Assembly: GCA_964017045.1 (NCBI GenBank)
Contig: OZ024811.1
Span: 11,313,818-11,377,817 of the forward strand
DNA: 64,000 nucleotides
Direction of reading: 5' to 3'
Source of the DNA: Omphiscola glabra
Lineage: Eukaryota > Mollusca > Gastropoda > Lymnaeidae
Part shown: piece by piece, positions 13,090-25,965 of the stretch
Layout of the letters: each line of letters begins with the position of its first letter
How positions within the stretch are numbered: the stretch's first letter is position 1
The notes under the pieces: model-generated
Database searches by the model: none
Told to the model about the DNA's origin: nothing
The model's input: only the letters and a program-made list of their open reading frames with translations
Made by a program: the position numbers and the translations under genes

Positions 13090-16000
13090 GGTCTACTAAT
13101 GGGCGGTTGTAGTAAGTGAAGGCTAAGTGGTCTAATAATAGGAGTAAGTAATAAGTGATGGCTAAGTGGTCTACTAATGGGCGGTTGTAATAAGTGATGG
13201 CTAAGTGGTCTACTAATAGGCGGTTGTAATAAGTGATGGCTAAGTGGTCTACTAATGGGCGGTTGTAATAAGTGATGGCTAAGTGGTCTACTAATGGGCG
13301 TTTGTAATAAGTGATGGCTAAGTGGTCTACTAATGGGCGGTTGTAATAAGTGATGGCTAAGTGGTCTACTAATAGGCGATTGTAATAAGTGATGGCTAAG
13401 TGGTCTAATAATAGGCGGTTGTAATAAGTGATGGCTAAGTGGTCTAATAATGGGCGGTTGTAATAAGTGATGGCTTAGTGGTCTAATAATAGGCGGTTGT
13501 AATAAGTGATGGCTAAGTGGTTTAATAATAGGCGGTTGTAATAAGTGATGGCTAAGTGGTCTACTAATGGGCGGTTGTAGTAAGTGAAGGCTAAGTGGTC
13601 TACTAATGGGCGGTTGTAGTAAGTGAAGGCTAAGTGGTCTAATAATAGGAGTAAGTAATAAGTGATGGCTAAGTGGTCTACTAATGGGCGGTTGTAATAA
13701 GTGATGGCTAAGTGGTCTACTAATAGGCGGTTGTAATAAGTGATGGCTAAGTGGTCTACTAATGGGCGGTTGTAATAAGTGATGGCTAAGTGGTCTACTA
13801 ATGGGCGGTTGTAATAAGTGATGGCTAAGTGGTCTACTAATGGGCGGTTGTAATAAGTGATGGCTAAGTGGTCTAATAATAGGAGTAAGTAATAAGTGAT
13901 GGCTAAGTGGTCTAATAATAGGCGGTTGTAATAAGTGATGGCTAAGTGGTCTAATAATGGGCGGTTGTAATAAGTGATGGCTTAGTGGTCTAATAATAGG
14001 CGGTTGTAATAAGTGATGGCTAAGTGGTCTAATAATAGGCGGTTGTAATAAGTGATGGCTATGTGGTCTACTAATGGGCGGTTGTAATAAGTGATGGCTA
14101 AGTGGTCTAATAATGGGCGGTTGTAGTAAGTGATGGCTAAGTGGTCTAATAATAGGCGGTTGTAATAAGTGATGGCTAAGTGGTCTAATAATGGGCGGTT
14201 GTAATAAGTGATGGCTAAGTGGTCTACTAATGGGCGGTTGTAATAAGTGATGGCTAAGGGGTCTAATAATAGGCGGTTGTAATAAGTGATGACTAAGTAG
14301 TCTACTAATCGGCGGTTGTAATAAGTGATTGCTAAGTGGTCTAATAATGGGCGGTTGTAATAAGTGATGGCTAAGTGGTCTACTAATGGGCGGTTGTAAT
14401 AAGTGATGGCTAAGTGGTCTTATAATAGGCGGTTGTAATAAGTGATGGCTAAGTGGTCTATTAATAGGCGGTTGTAATAAGTGATGGCTAAGTGGTCTAA
14501 TAATAGGAGTAAGTAATAAGTGATGGCTAAGTGGTCTACTAATGGGCGGTTGTAATAAGTGATGGCTAAGTGGTCTACTAATAAGTGGTTGAAATAAGTG
14601 ATGGCTAAGTGGTCTACTAATGGGCGGTTGTAATAAGTGATGGCTAAGTGGTCTAATAATGGGCGGTTGTAGTAAGTGATGGCTAAGTGGTCTAATAATA
14701 GGCGGTTGTAATAAGTGATGGCTAAGTGGTCTAATAATGGGCGGTTGTAATAAGTGATGGCTAAGTGGTCTACTAATGGGCGGTTGTAATAAGTGATGGC
14801 TAAGGGGTCTAATAATAGGCGGTTGTAATAAGTGATGACTAAGTAGTCTACTAATCGGCGGTTGTAATAAGTGATTGCTAAGTGGTCTAATAATGGGCGG
14901 TTGTAATAAGTGATGGCTAAGTGGTCTACTAATGAGCGGTTGTAATAAGTGATGGCTAAGTGGTCTTATAATAGGCGGTTGTAATAAGTGATGGCTAAGT
15001 GGTCTATTAATAGGCGGTTGTAATAAGTGATGGCTAAGTGGTCTAATAATAGGAGTAAGTAATAAGTGATGGCTAAGTGGTCTACTAATGGGCAGTTGTA
15101 ATAAGTGATGGCTAAGTGGTCTACTAATAGGTGGTTGAAATAAGTGATGGCTAAGTGGTCTACTAATGGGCGGTTGTAATAAGTGATGGCTAAGTGGTCT
15201 AATAATAGGAGTAAGTAATAAGTGATGTCTAAGTGGTCTACTAATAGGCGATTGTAATAAGTGATGGCTAAATGGTCCACTAATAGGCGGTTGTAATAAG
15301 TGATGGCTAAGTGGTCTACTAATAGGCGGTTGTAATAAGTGATGGCTAAGTAGTCTACTAATAGGCGGTTGTAATAAATGATGGCTAAGTGGTCTACTAA
15401 TGGGCGGTTGTAATAAGTGATGGCTAAGTGGTCTTATAATAGGCGGTTGTAATAAGTGATGGCTAAGTGGTCTATTAATAGGCGGTTGTAATAAGTGATG
15501 GCTAAGTGGTCTAATAATAGGAGTAAGTAATAAGTGATGGCTAAGTGGTCTACTAATGGGCGGTTGTAATAAGTGATGGCTAAGTGGTCTACTAATAGGT
15601 GGTTGAAATAAGTGATGGCTAAGTGGTCTACTAATGGGCGGTTGTAATAAGTGATGGCTAAGTGGTCTAATAATAGGAGTAAGTAATAAGTGATGTCTAA
15701 GTGGTCTACTAATAGGCGATTGTAATAAGTGATGGCTAAGTGGTCTACTAATAGGCGGTTGTAATAAGTGATGGCTAAGTGGTCTACTAATAGGCGGTTG
15801 TAATAAGTGATGGCTAAGTAGTCTACTAATAGGCGGTTGTAATAAATGATGGCTAAGTGGTCTACTAATAGGCGGTTGTAATAAGTGATGGCTAAGTGGT
15901 CTAATAATGGGCGGTTGTAATAAGTGATGGCTAAATGGTCTACTAATAGGCGGTTGTAATAAGTGATAACTAAGTGGTCTACTAATAGGCGGTTGTAATA

Positions 16001-19000
16001 AGTGATGGCTAAGTAGTCTACTAATAGGCGGTTGTAATAAATGATGGCTAAGTGGTCTACTAATAGGCGGTTGTAATAAGTGATGGCTAAGTGGTCTAAT
16101 AATGGGCGGTTGTAATAAGTGATGGCTAAGTGGTCTAATAATGGGCGGTTGTAGTAAGTGATGGCTAAGTGGTCTACTAATAGGCGGTTGTAATAAGTGA
16201 TGGCTAAGTGGTCTACTAATAGGCGGTTGTAATAAGTGATGGCTAAGTGGTCTTATAATAGGCGGTTGTAATAAGTGATGGCTAAGTGGTCTACTAATGG
16301 GCGGTTGTAATAAGTGATGGCTAAGTGGTCTAATAATAGGCGGTTGTAATAAGTGATGGCTAAGTGGTCTACTAATGGGCGGTTGTAATAAGTGATGGCT
16401 AAGTGGTCTAATAATAGGCGGTTGTAGTAAGTGTTGGCTAAGTGGTCTACAAATGGGCGGTTGTAATAAGTGATGGCTAAGTGGTCTACTAATGGGCGGT
16501 TGTAATAAGTGATGGCTAAGTGGTCTACGAATAGGCGGTTGTAATAAGTGATGGCTAAGTGGTCTACTAATAGGCGGTTGTAATAAGTGATGGCTAAGTG
16601 GTCTACTAATGGGCGGTTGTAATAAGTGATGGCTAAGTGGTCTACTAATGGGCGGTTGTAATAAGTGATGGCTAAGTGGTCTACTAATAGGCGATTGTAA
16701 TAAGTGATGGCTAAGTGGTCTAATAATAGGCGGTTGTAAAAGGTGATGGCTAAGTGGTCTAATAATGGGCGGTTGTAATAAGTGATGGCTAAGTGGTCTA
16801 CTAATGGGCGGTTGTAATAAGTGATGGCTAAGTGGTCTACTAATGGGCGGTTGTAGTAAGTGATGGCTAAGTGGTCTACTAATGGGCGGTTGTAATAAGT
16901 GATGGCTAAGTGGTCTAGTAATGGGCGGTTGTAATAAGTGATGGCTAAGTGGTCTAATAATAGGAGTAAGTAATAAGTGATGGCTAAGTGGTCTACTAAT
17001 GGGCGGTTGTAGTAAGTGAAGGCTAAGTGGTCTACTAATGGGCGGTTGTAGTAAGTGAAGGCTAAGTGGTCTAATAATAGGAGTAAGTAATAAGTGATGG
17101 CTAAGTGGTCTACTAATGGGCGGTTGTAATAAGTGATGGCTAAGTGGTCTACTAATAGGCGGTTGTAATAAGTGATGGCTAAGTGGTCTACTAATGGGCG
17201 GTTGTAATAAGTGATGGCTAAGTGGTCTACTAATGGGCGGTTGTAATAAGTGATGGCTAAGTGGTCTACTAATGGGCGGTTGTAATAAGTGATGGCTAAG
17301 GGGTCTACTAATAGGCGATTGTAATAAGTGATGGCTAAGTGGTCTAATAATAGGCGGTTGTAATAAGTGATGGCTAAGTGGTCTAATAATGGGCGGTTGT
17401 AATAAGTGATGGCTTAGTGGTCTAATAATAGGCGGTTGTAATAAGTGATGGCTAAGTGGTCTAATAATAGGCGGTTAAAATAAGTGATGGCTATGTGGTC
17501 TACTAATGGGCGGTTGTAATAAGTGATGGCTAAGTGGTCTAATAATGGGCGGTTGTAGTAAGTGATGGCTAAGTGGTCTAATAATAGGCGGTTGTAATAA
17601 GTGATGGCTAAGTGGTCTAATAATGGGCGGTTGTAATAAGTGATGGCTAAGTGGTCTACTAATGGGCGGTTGTAATAAGTGATGGCTAAGGGGTCTAATA
17701 ATAGGCGGTTGTAATAAGTGATGACTAAGTAGTCTACTAATCGGCGGTTGTAATAAGTGATTGCTAAGTGGTCTAATAATGGGCGGTTGTAATAAGTGAT
17801 GGCTAAGTGGTCTACTAATGGGCGGTTGTAATAAGTGATGGCTAAGTGGTCTTATAATAGGCGGTTGTAATAAGTGATGGCTAAGTGGTCTATTAATAGG
17901 CGGTTGTAATAAGTGATGGCTAAGTGGTCTAATAATAGGAGTAAGTAATAAGTGATGGCTAAGTGGTCTACTAATGGGCGGTTGTAATAAGTGATGGCTA
18001 AGTGGTCTACTAATAAGTGGTTGAAATAAGTGATGGCTAAGTGGTCTACTAATGGGCGGTTGTAATAAGTGATGGCTAAGTGGTCTAATAATGGGCGGTT
18101 GTAGTAAGTGATGGCTAAGTGGTCTAATAATAGGCGGTTGTAATAAGTGATGGCTAAGTGGTCTAATAATGGGCGGTTGTAATAAGTGATGGCTAAGTGG
18201 TCTACTAATGGGCGGTTGTAATAAGTGATGGCTAAGGGGTCTAATAATAGGCGGTTGTAATAAGTGATGACTAAGTAGTCTACTAATCGGCGGTTGTAAT
18301 AAGTGATTGCTAAGTGGTCTAATAATGGGCGGTTGTAATAAGTGATGGCTAAGTGGTCTACTAATGAGCGGTTGTAATAAGTGATGGCTAAGTGGTCTTA
18401 TAATAGGCGGTTGTAATAAGTGATGGCTAAGTGGTCTATTAATAGGCGGTTGTAATAAGTGATGGCTAAGTGGTCTAATAATAGGAGTAAGTAATAAGTG
18501 ATGGCTAAGTGGTCTACTAATGGGCAGTTGTAATAAGTGATGGCTAAGTGGTCTACTAATAGGTGGTTGAAATAAGTGATGGCTAAGTGGTCTACTAATG
18601 GGCGGTTGTAATAAGTGATGGCTAAGTGGTCTAATAATAGGAGTAAGTAATAAGTGATGTCTAAGTGGTCTACTAATAGGCGATTGTAATAAGTGATGGC
18701 TAAATGGTCTACTAATAGGCGGTTGTAATAAGTGATGGCTAAGTGGTCTACTAATAGGCGGTTGTAATAAGTGATGGCTAAGTAGTCTACTAATAGGCGG
18801 TTGTAATAAATGATGGCTAAGTGGTCTACTAATGGGCGGTTGTAATAAGTGATGGCTAAGTGGTCTTATAATAGGCGGTTGTAATAAGTGATGGCTAAGT
18901 GGTCTATTAATAGGCGGTTGTAATAAGTGATGGCTAAGTGGTCTAATAATAGGAGTAAGTAATAAGTGATGGCTAAGTGGTCTACTAATGGGCGGTTGTA

Positions 19001-22000
19001 ATAAGTGATGGCTAAGTGGTCTACTAATAGATGGTTGAAATAAGTGATGGCTAAGTGGTCTACTAATGGGCGGTTGTAATAAGTGATGGCTAAGTGGTCT
19101 AATAATAGGAGTAAGTAATAAGTGATGTCTAAGTGGTCTACTAATAGGCGATTGTAATAAGTGATGGCTAAATGGTCTACTAATAGGCGGTTGTAATAAG
19201 TGATGGCTAAGTGGTCTACTAATAGGCGGTTGTAATAAGTGATGGCTAAGTAGTCTACTAATAGGCGGTTGTAATAAATGATGGCTAAGTGGTCTACTAA
19301 TAGGCGGTTGTAATAAGTGATGGCTAAGTGGTCTAATAATGGGCGGTTGTAATAAGTGATGGCTAAATGGTCTACTAATAGGCGGTTGTAATAAGTGATA
19401 ACTAAGTGGTCTACTAATAGGCGGTTGTAATAAGTGATGGCTAAGTAGTCTACTAATAGGCGGTTGTAATAAATGATGGCTAAGTGGTCTACTAATAGGC
19501 GGTTGTAATAAGTGATGGCTAAGTGGTCTAATAATGGGCGGTTGTAATAAGTGATGGCTAAGTGGTCTAATAATGGGCGGTTGTAGTAAGTGATGGCTAA
19601 GTGGTCTACTAATAGGCGGTTGTAATAAGTGATGGCTAAGTGGTCTACTAATAGGCGGTTGTAATAAGTGATGGCTAAGTGGTCTAATAATAGGCGGTTG
19701 TAATAAGTGATGGCTAAGTGGTCTACTAATGGGCGGTTGTAATAAGTGATGGCTAAGTGGTCTAATAATAGGCGGTTGTAATAAGTGATGGCTAAGTGGT
19801 CTACTAATGGGCGGTTGTAATAAGTGATGGCTAAGTGGTCTAATAATAGGCGGTTGTAGTAAGTGTTGGCTAAGTGGTCTACAAATGGGCGGTTGTAATA
19901 AGTGATGGCTAAGTGGTCTACTAATGGGCGGTTGTAATAAGTGATGGCTAAGTGGTCTACGAATAGGCGGTTGTAATAAGTGATGGCTAAGTGGTCTACT
20001 AATAGGCGGTTGTAATAAGTGATGGCTAAGTGGTCTACTAATGGGCGGTTGTAATAAGTGATGGCTAAGTGGTCTACTAATGGGCGGTTGTAATAAGTGA
20101 TGGCTAAGTGGTCTACTAATAGGCGATTGTAATAAGTGATGGCTAAGTGGTCTAATAATAGGCGGTTGTAAAAGGTGATGGCTAAGTGGTCTAATAATGG
20201 GCGGTTGTAATAAGTGATGGCTAAGTGGTCTACTAATGGGCGGTTGTAATAAGTGATGGCTAAGTGGTCTACTAATGGGCGGTTGTAGTAAGTGATGGCT
20301 AAGTGGTCTACTAATGGGCGGTTGTAATAAGTGATGGCTAAGTGGTCTAGTAATGGGCGGTTGTAATAAGTGATGGCTAAGTGGTCTAATAAATGGAGTA
20401 AGTAATAAGTGATGGCTAAGTGGTCTACTAATGGGCGGTTGTAGTAAGTGAAGGCTAAGTGGTCTACTAATGGGCGGTTGTAGTAAGTGAAGGCTAAGTG
20501 GTCTAATAATAGGAGTAAGTAATAAGTGATGGCTAAGTGGTCTACTAATGGGCGGTTGTAATAAGTGATGGCTAAGTGGTCTACTAATAGGCGGTTGTAA
20601 TAAGTGATGGCTAAGTGGTCTACTAATGGGCGGTTGTAATAAGTGATGGCTAAGTGGTCTACTAATGGGCGGTTGTAATAAGTGATGGCTAAGTGGTCTA
20701 CTAATGGGCGGTTGTAATAAGTGATGGCTAAGGGGTCTACTAATAGGCGATTGTAATAAGTGATGGCTAAGTGGTCTAATAATAGGCGGTTGTAATAAGT
20801 GATGGCTAAGTGGTCTAATAATGGGCGGTTGTAATAAGTGATGGCTTAGTGGTCTAATAATAGGCGGTTGTAATAAGTGATGGCTAAGTGGTCTAATAAT
20901 AGGCGGTTGTAATAAGTGATGGCTATGTGGTCTACTAATGGGCGGTTGTAATAAGTGATGGCTAAGTGGTCTAATAATGGGCGGTTGTAGTAAGTGATGG
21001 CTAAGTGGTCTAATAATAGGCGGTTGTAATAAGTGATGGCTAAGTGGTCTATTAATAGGCGGTTGTAATAAGTGATGGCTAAGTGGTCTAATAATAGGAG
21101 TAAGTAATAAGTGATGGCTAAGTGGTCTACTAATGGGCGGTTGTAATAAGTGATGGCTAAGTGGTCTACTAATAGGTGGTTGAAATAAGTGATGGCTAAG
21201 TGGTCTACTAATGGGCGGTTGTAATAAGTGATGGCTAAGTGGTCTAATAATGGGCGGTTGTAGTAAGTGATGGCTAAGTGGTCTAATAATAGGCGGTTGT
21301 AATAAGTGATGGCTAAGTGGTCTAATAATGGGCGGTTGTAATAAGTGATGGCTAAGTGGTCTACTAATGGGCGGTTGTAATAAGTGATGGCTAAGGGTTC
21401 TAATAATAGGCGGTTGTAATAAGTGATGACTAAGTAGTCTACTAATCGGCGGTTGTAATAAGTGACTGCTAAGTGGTCTAATAATGGGCGGTTGTAATAA
21501 GTGATGGCTAAGTGGTCTACTAATGGGCGGTTGTAATAAGTGATGGCTAAGTGGTCTTATAATAGGCGGTTGTAATAAGTGATGGCTAAGTGGTCTATTA
21601 ATAGGCGGTTGTAATAAGTGATGGCTAAGTGGTCTAATAATAGGAGTAAGTAATAAGTGATGGCTAAGTGGTCTACTAATGGGCGGTTGTAATAAGTGAT
21701 GGCTAAGTGGTCTACTAATAGGTGGTTGAAATAAGTGATGGCTAAGTGGTCTACTAATGGGCGGTTGTAATAAGTGATGGCTAAGTGGTCTAATAATAGG
21801 AGTAAGTAATAAGTGATGTCTAAGTGGTCTACTAATAGGCGATTGTAATAAGTGATGGCTAAGTGTTCTAATAATAGGCGGTTGTAATAAGTGATGGCTA
21901 AGTGGTCTAATAATGGGCGGTTGTAATAAGTGATGGCTAAGTGGTCTACTTATAGGCGGTTGTAATAAGTGATGGCTAAGTGGTCTAATAATGGGCGATT

Positions 22001-22800
22001 GTAATAAGTGATGGCTAAGTGGTCTAATAATGGGCGGTTGTAATAAGTGATGGCTAAGTGGTCTAATAATGGGCGGTTGTAATAAGTGATGGCTAAGTGG
22101 TCTAATAATAAGCGATTGTAATAAGTGAAGGCTAAGTGGTCTAATAATGGGCGGTTGTAATAAGTGATGTCTAAGTGGTCTACTAATAGGCGGTTGTAAT
22201 AAGTGATGGCTAAGTGGTCTATTAATAGGCGGTTGTAATAAGTGATGGCTAAGTGGTCTAATAATAGGAGTAAGTAATAAGTGATGGCTAAGTGGTCTAC
22301 TAATGGGCGGTTGTAATAAGTGATGGCTAAGTGGTCTACTAATAGGTGGTTGAAATAAGTGATGGCTAAGTGGTCTACTAATGGGCGGTTGTAATAAGTG
22401 ATGGCTAAGTGGTCTAATAATAGGAGTAAGTAATAAGTGATGTCTAAGTGGTCTACTAATAGGCGATTGTAATAAGTGATGGCTAAGTGTTCTAATAATA
22501 GGCGGTTGTAATAAGTGATGGCTAAGTGGTCTAATAATGGGCGGTTGTAATAAGTGATGGCTAAGTGGTCTACTAATAGGCGGTTGTAATAAGTGATGGC
22601 TAAGTGGTCTAATAATGGGCGATTGTAATAAGTGATGGCTAAGTGGTCTAATAATGGGCGGTTGTAATAAGTGATGGCTAAGTGGTCTAATAATGGGCGG
22701 TTGTAATAAGTGATGGCTAAGTGGTCTAATAATAAGCGATTGTAATAAGTGAAGGCTAAGTGGTCTAATAATGGGCGGTTGTAATAAGTGATGTCTAAGT
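13090..22800. repeat. Higher-order repeat in the satellite, 88 units (3,432 bp)
   Basis: Rare unit variants recur at a fixed distance. TGAAGG variants lie at 13586, 17018 and 20450 (3,432 bp apart, twice). GACTAAGTAG variants lie at 14291/17723 and 14837/18269 (both 3,432). TTGAAATAAG variants lie at 14591/18023, 15137/18569 and 15605/19037 (all 3,432). AAAAGGTGATGG lies at 16737 and 20169 (3,432), with an earlier copy at 12798, 3,939 bp (101 units) before. 3,432 is exactly 88 x 39. The third block is shortened: 18023 to 21182 and 18569 to 21728 are both 3,159 bp (81 units). Smaller duplications of 14, 12 and 16 units are nested inside. Confidence 0.9.
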
Positions 22801-23204
22801 GGTCTACTAATAGGCGGTTGTAATAAGTGATGGCTAAGTGGACTACAAATGGGTGATTGTAATAAGTGATGGCTAAGTGGTCTACTAATAGGCGGTTGTA
22901 ATAAGTGATGGCTAAGTGGTCTACTAATAGGCGGTTGTAATAAGTGATGGCTAAGTGGTCTAATAATGGGCGTTTGTAATAAGTGATGGCTAAGTGGTCT
23001 AATAATGGGCGATTGTAATAAGTGATGGCTAAGTGGTCTACTAATAGGTGGTTGTAATAAGTGATGGCTAAGTGGTCTACTAATAGGCGGTTGTAATAAG
23101 TGATGCCTAAGTGGTCTAATAATAGGCGGTTGTAATAAGTGATGGCTAAGTGGTCTAATAATGGGCGGTTGTAATAAGTGATGGCTAAGTGGTCTACTAA
23201 TAGG

Positions 23205-23505
23205 CGTAAGTAATAAGTGAAGGCTAAGTAGTCTACTAATAGACTAGACGTATGTAATAAGTGAAGGCAAAGTAGTCTACTAATAGTCTAGACGCATGTA
23301 ATATGTGAAGGCTAAGTAGTCAACTAGTAGACCTATGTAATATGTTATGGCTAAGTAGTCTATTAATAGACTAGACGTATGTAATAAGCGAAGGCTAAGC
23401 AGGCTACTAATAGACTAGACGCATGTAATATGCGAAGGCTAAGTAGTCTACTAGTAGACCTATGTAATATGATATGGCTAAGTAGTCTACTAATAGACGT
23501 ATGAT
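23205..23505. repeat. Decayed right edge of the satellite (44/44/39 bp units)
   Basis: The last seven or so units differ from the rest. They contain AAGTAGTCTACTAATAGACTAGACG, lack the GGCGGTTG tail, and run as 44, 44, 39, 44, 44, 39 and 39 bp, so two 127 bp trimers can be seen. A 5 bp insertion (TAGAC duplicated as TAGACTAGAC) explains 44 versus 39. The array then stops in AT-rich DNA. Confidence 0.75.
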
Positions 23506-24021
23506 GTTATTAATTTTTTTTAATTGCCTGATTTCTTTTTATTATTTTTGTAAAAAAAATTAAATGGAGGAAAATTATATGTTAGATACAATTTTAACAT
23601 TCTGATCTGAATCTTTGCAACCACATTTATGGCAGCATTTTGGCAAAATGTAAGGACGTTTTTTTTAGCTTAGTGGGCTGGTCATTAAAAAAGACGAAGT
23701 GTCTATTCGTACCCGGGTACCAGAAGTGAGAGGTTTGGATTTTAAAAAAGGCTATTTAAAATATAATGGTTCGGTTTGAACGACAAAATGAGGTATCAAA
23801 TGAAAGATAATTGAAAGGATTATATTTGTGTAAACTTACTTCTTCAGTATAACTAAAATAAACGACCACAAATGACATCAATATTATTAGTTACTACTGC
23901 ACAATAATTACATATCTTTAGAACAGCCTTTCAATACAACTAGTTGCCAATCACCACTTAAATATATTTTTTAACTCCTAACTTAACAGTAGCAATTTTA
24001 TAATTTCACATTCGAATTACG
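23506..24021. other. AT-rich spacer
   Basis: Nothing recognisable: AT-rich DNA with poly-T stretches between two tandem arrays. A GGGTACC sequence lies near 23714. Confidence 0.4.
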
Positions 24022-24418
24022 TCACTACAACACATTTATTTAGAATCATGAAGATGCCACTATAACACATTTATTACGAATCACGAAGATGCCACTACAA
24101 CACATTTATTACGAATCACGAAGATGCCACTACAACACATTTATTACGAATCACGAAGATGCCACTATAACACATTTATTACGAATCACGAAGATGCCAC
24201 TACAACACATTTATTACGAATCACGAAGATGCCACTACAACACATTTATTACGAATCATGAAGATGCCACTACAACACATTTATTACGAATCACGAAGAT
24301 ACCACTACAACACATTTATTACGAATCACGAAGATGCCACTGCAACACATTTATTACGAATCACGAAGATGCCACGTTAACACATTTATTACGAATCACG
24401 AAGATGCCACTACAACAC
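24022..24418. repeat. 35 bp minisatellite, ~11 copies
   Basis: Tandem copies of a 35 bp unit containing GAAGATGCCACTACAACACA and TTATTACGAATCAC. Copies differ by one to three bases; the first is partial. An open frame across it (24089-24508, +) is generated by the repeat and is not called a gene. Confidence 0.93.
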
Positions 24419-25559
24419 TATATATCAAATGACACTTTTCCAGTCCACAATTTATCTTTTATGCTCATTGCGAACAAAGGCTGGAACGTAATTTATACAA
24501 TTAAATGAATAAATATTTATTGTTTGAAGGTGTTGGAATGAAAGCTTAATGGACATCATGTGCTGTCCAGGGGGAGTGTTTACACTGGCCACACAGTCTG
24601 CCTCAGTGGCTCTCAAACAAGATGATCTCGGCAACCATAGCTTTTTTTTTTTTTTGCGATATACACGATTCACTAGGCCCCCCTTGTCTTAATCCATAAT
24701 AAACATTATATATCATTATAGCTTTTATGTCACATATAAATGTTAACATTATTAACTATAGAAAAAGAGTAATATACGTGTAAAGCTTTATAATAAACAT
24801 ACAACTGAAATGTATAAGTTGAATTAACTCAATGACAAAATTATTCGTTAGAATCAACAACACCATCATATTTTTTTTTTAAAACTATGAAAAATTGTAA
24901 CAAGTGTTTGAAATACTCCTCTTAACAGAATAATCGAGCGTCTTCAGTTGTCAACTATTTTGAAAGCTTTATATTGACTTGGTGACTTGAAACCCCCTCT
25001 GCAATTTCCAATAACTAAACACCATTCAGATATCTGGAATTTTTTAGATTTTTGTTTTGTTTTGGTACTTGCTAGGACGCAGTACTCAAAACCACTACGA
25101 TATAAACAAAGTTCCACCAAATAGGAGAATATAAATGCAACACGTAGCTTCCTACGCGCAAAGTCCAACAACAGCATTAACACAAGGTTCCAACAAACAC
25201 GATCATGGACATCAGGCAAGATGCCTTCTTTAAAGAACAAGCAGCAGTGAGACCAATAAACACAATTAAACCCTTAGCTGCAATGTAGTATCCGAGATAT
25301 GTGATATACCATTGGTAGGTAAGAGAGTTATTATAGCATCAGGGAAAATTCCACAGCTATTTATTTTAACACAGAAGGAGCGGAGAAAAGATTTCATGAG
25401 TGAATAAGAACGTTACATTCAAGCCATTTTCTGTCAATGTCCCATTTCTGAATCATTTTGATCTCTTAAGTTCACCCTGGCAAAGCTTGTTGGTACTGTG
25501 CAAAACATATCCTATGTACCAGTTGCGCATTTGTATCGTGTCACTGTGTCATAAAGTAA
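24419..25559. other. Non-coding DNA with hAT-like terminal sequence
   Basis: No gene recognised. CAGTGGCTCTCAAAC at 24603 resembles a hAT transposon terminus (CAGTGGTTCTCAAA class), followed by a poly-T run at ~24642. A 98-codon open frame at 24944-25240 (-) matches no family I know and has no compositional support, so it is not annotated. Confidence 0.35.
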
Positions 25560-25965
25560 TGGACATCGTTTAACAAACAAAGTTTATACGTCTTGATGAT
25601 TTGCAGTTCTTGTTTTGAACATAACCTTATTTTTTAAATTGATTTTCCTATCTAACCGGACACCCAGCTATTTTCGTTGGTCTTTTCTTTTTTTTCTTTT
25701 TTTGCATGTGTAGTGTAATATTCTGTTTGGGTACCTTGTAGGTATAGTGTAATGTTCTGTTTGGCTAGCTTGTGACTTTTAGTGAGGACTGACGATTAGG
25801 TGTTGTCTACCATCAGTTTCCACTTGTCACACTATTCTCGGAGCCTGATCAATTCTTGGTTGAGACGTCTTGCTATGTGTCTACAGGTGTGTAGCATCAC
25901 AAGGTCTCCTGTGTAGAGTACGTTCCCCACCAGCTGCTGGTCCGGTAGATCATTATCAAACATTA
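25560..25965 (-). pseudogene. Fossil non-LTR retrotransposon reverse transcriptase
   Basis: On the minus strand a degraded reading passes through YTGDLVMLHT (a decayed YADD catalytic box with its following strand), an amphipathic LNQELIRLRE stretch, CDKWKLMVDNT (the usual W-KLxVN-KT segment) and, downstream, LGVRLDRK (the usual YLGVxLD motif). Stops and frameshifts break it repeatedly. This motif order is typical of I/jockey-like non-LTR reverse transcriptases. It has no LTRs and no intact frame. A dead remnant; the clade is not resolved. Confidence 0.6.

Larger units (their letters stand above)
5440..23505. repeat. 18 kb satellite array, 39 bp unit, ~460 copies
   Basis: Uninterrupted head-to-tail array of a 39 bp unit with the core ATGGCTAAGTGGTCTA. 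Two main unit types differ in the last nine bases: an A type ending ATAGGAGTAAG and a B type ending GGGCGGTTG or AGGCGGTTG. Variants such as GGCGATTG, GTGGTTGAAAT and AAAAGGTGATGG recur as markers. About 18,065 bp divided by 39 gives about 463 units. Since 39 is a multiple of three, stop-free frames run for hundreds of codons (for example 5595-8387 on the minus strand, a 13-residue repeat); I take these as by-products. The left edge is sharp and the right edge is decayed. No gene lies inside. Confidence 0.97.

Noticed and set aside
5440..23505. CRISPR-like direct repeats
   Set aside because: Units are directly contiguous with no unique spacers, and the DNA is animal. The same holds for the arrays at 24, 33, 41, 43 and 63 kb.
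24089..24508. 139-codon open frame
   Set aside because: Made by the 35 bp minisatellite; it reads the same repeat in successive frames.
24944..25240. 98-codon open frame (-)
   Set aside because: No domain, no splice partners, no coding bias that I can see; it may be part of the neighbouring decayed retroelement.
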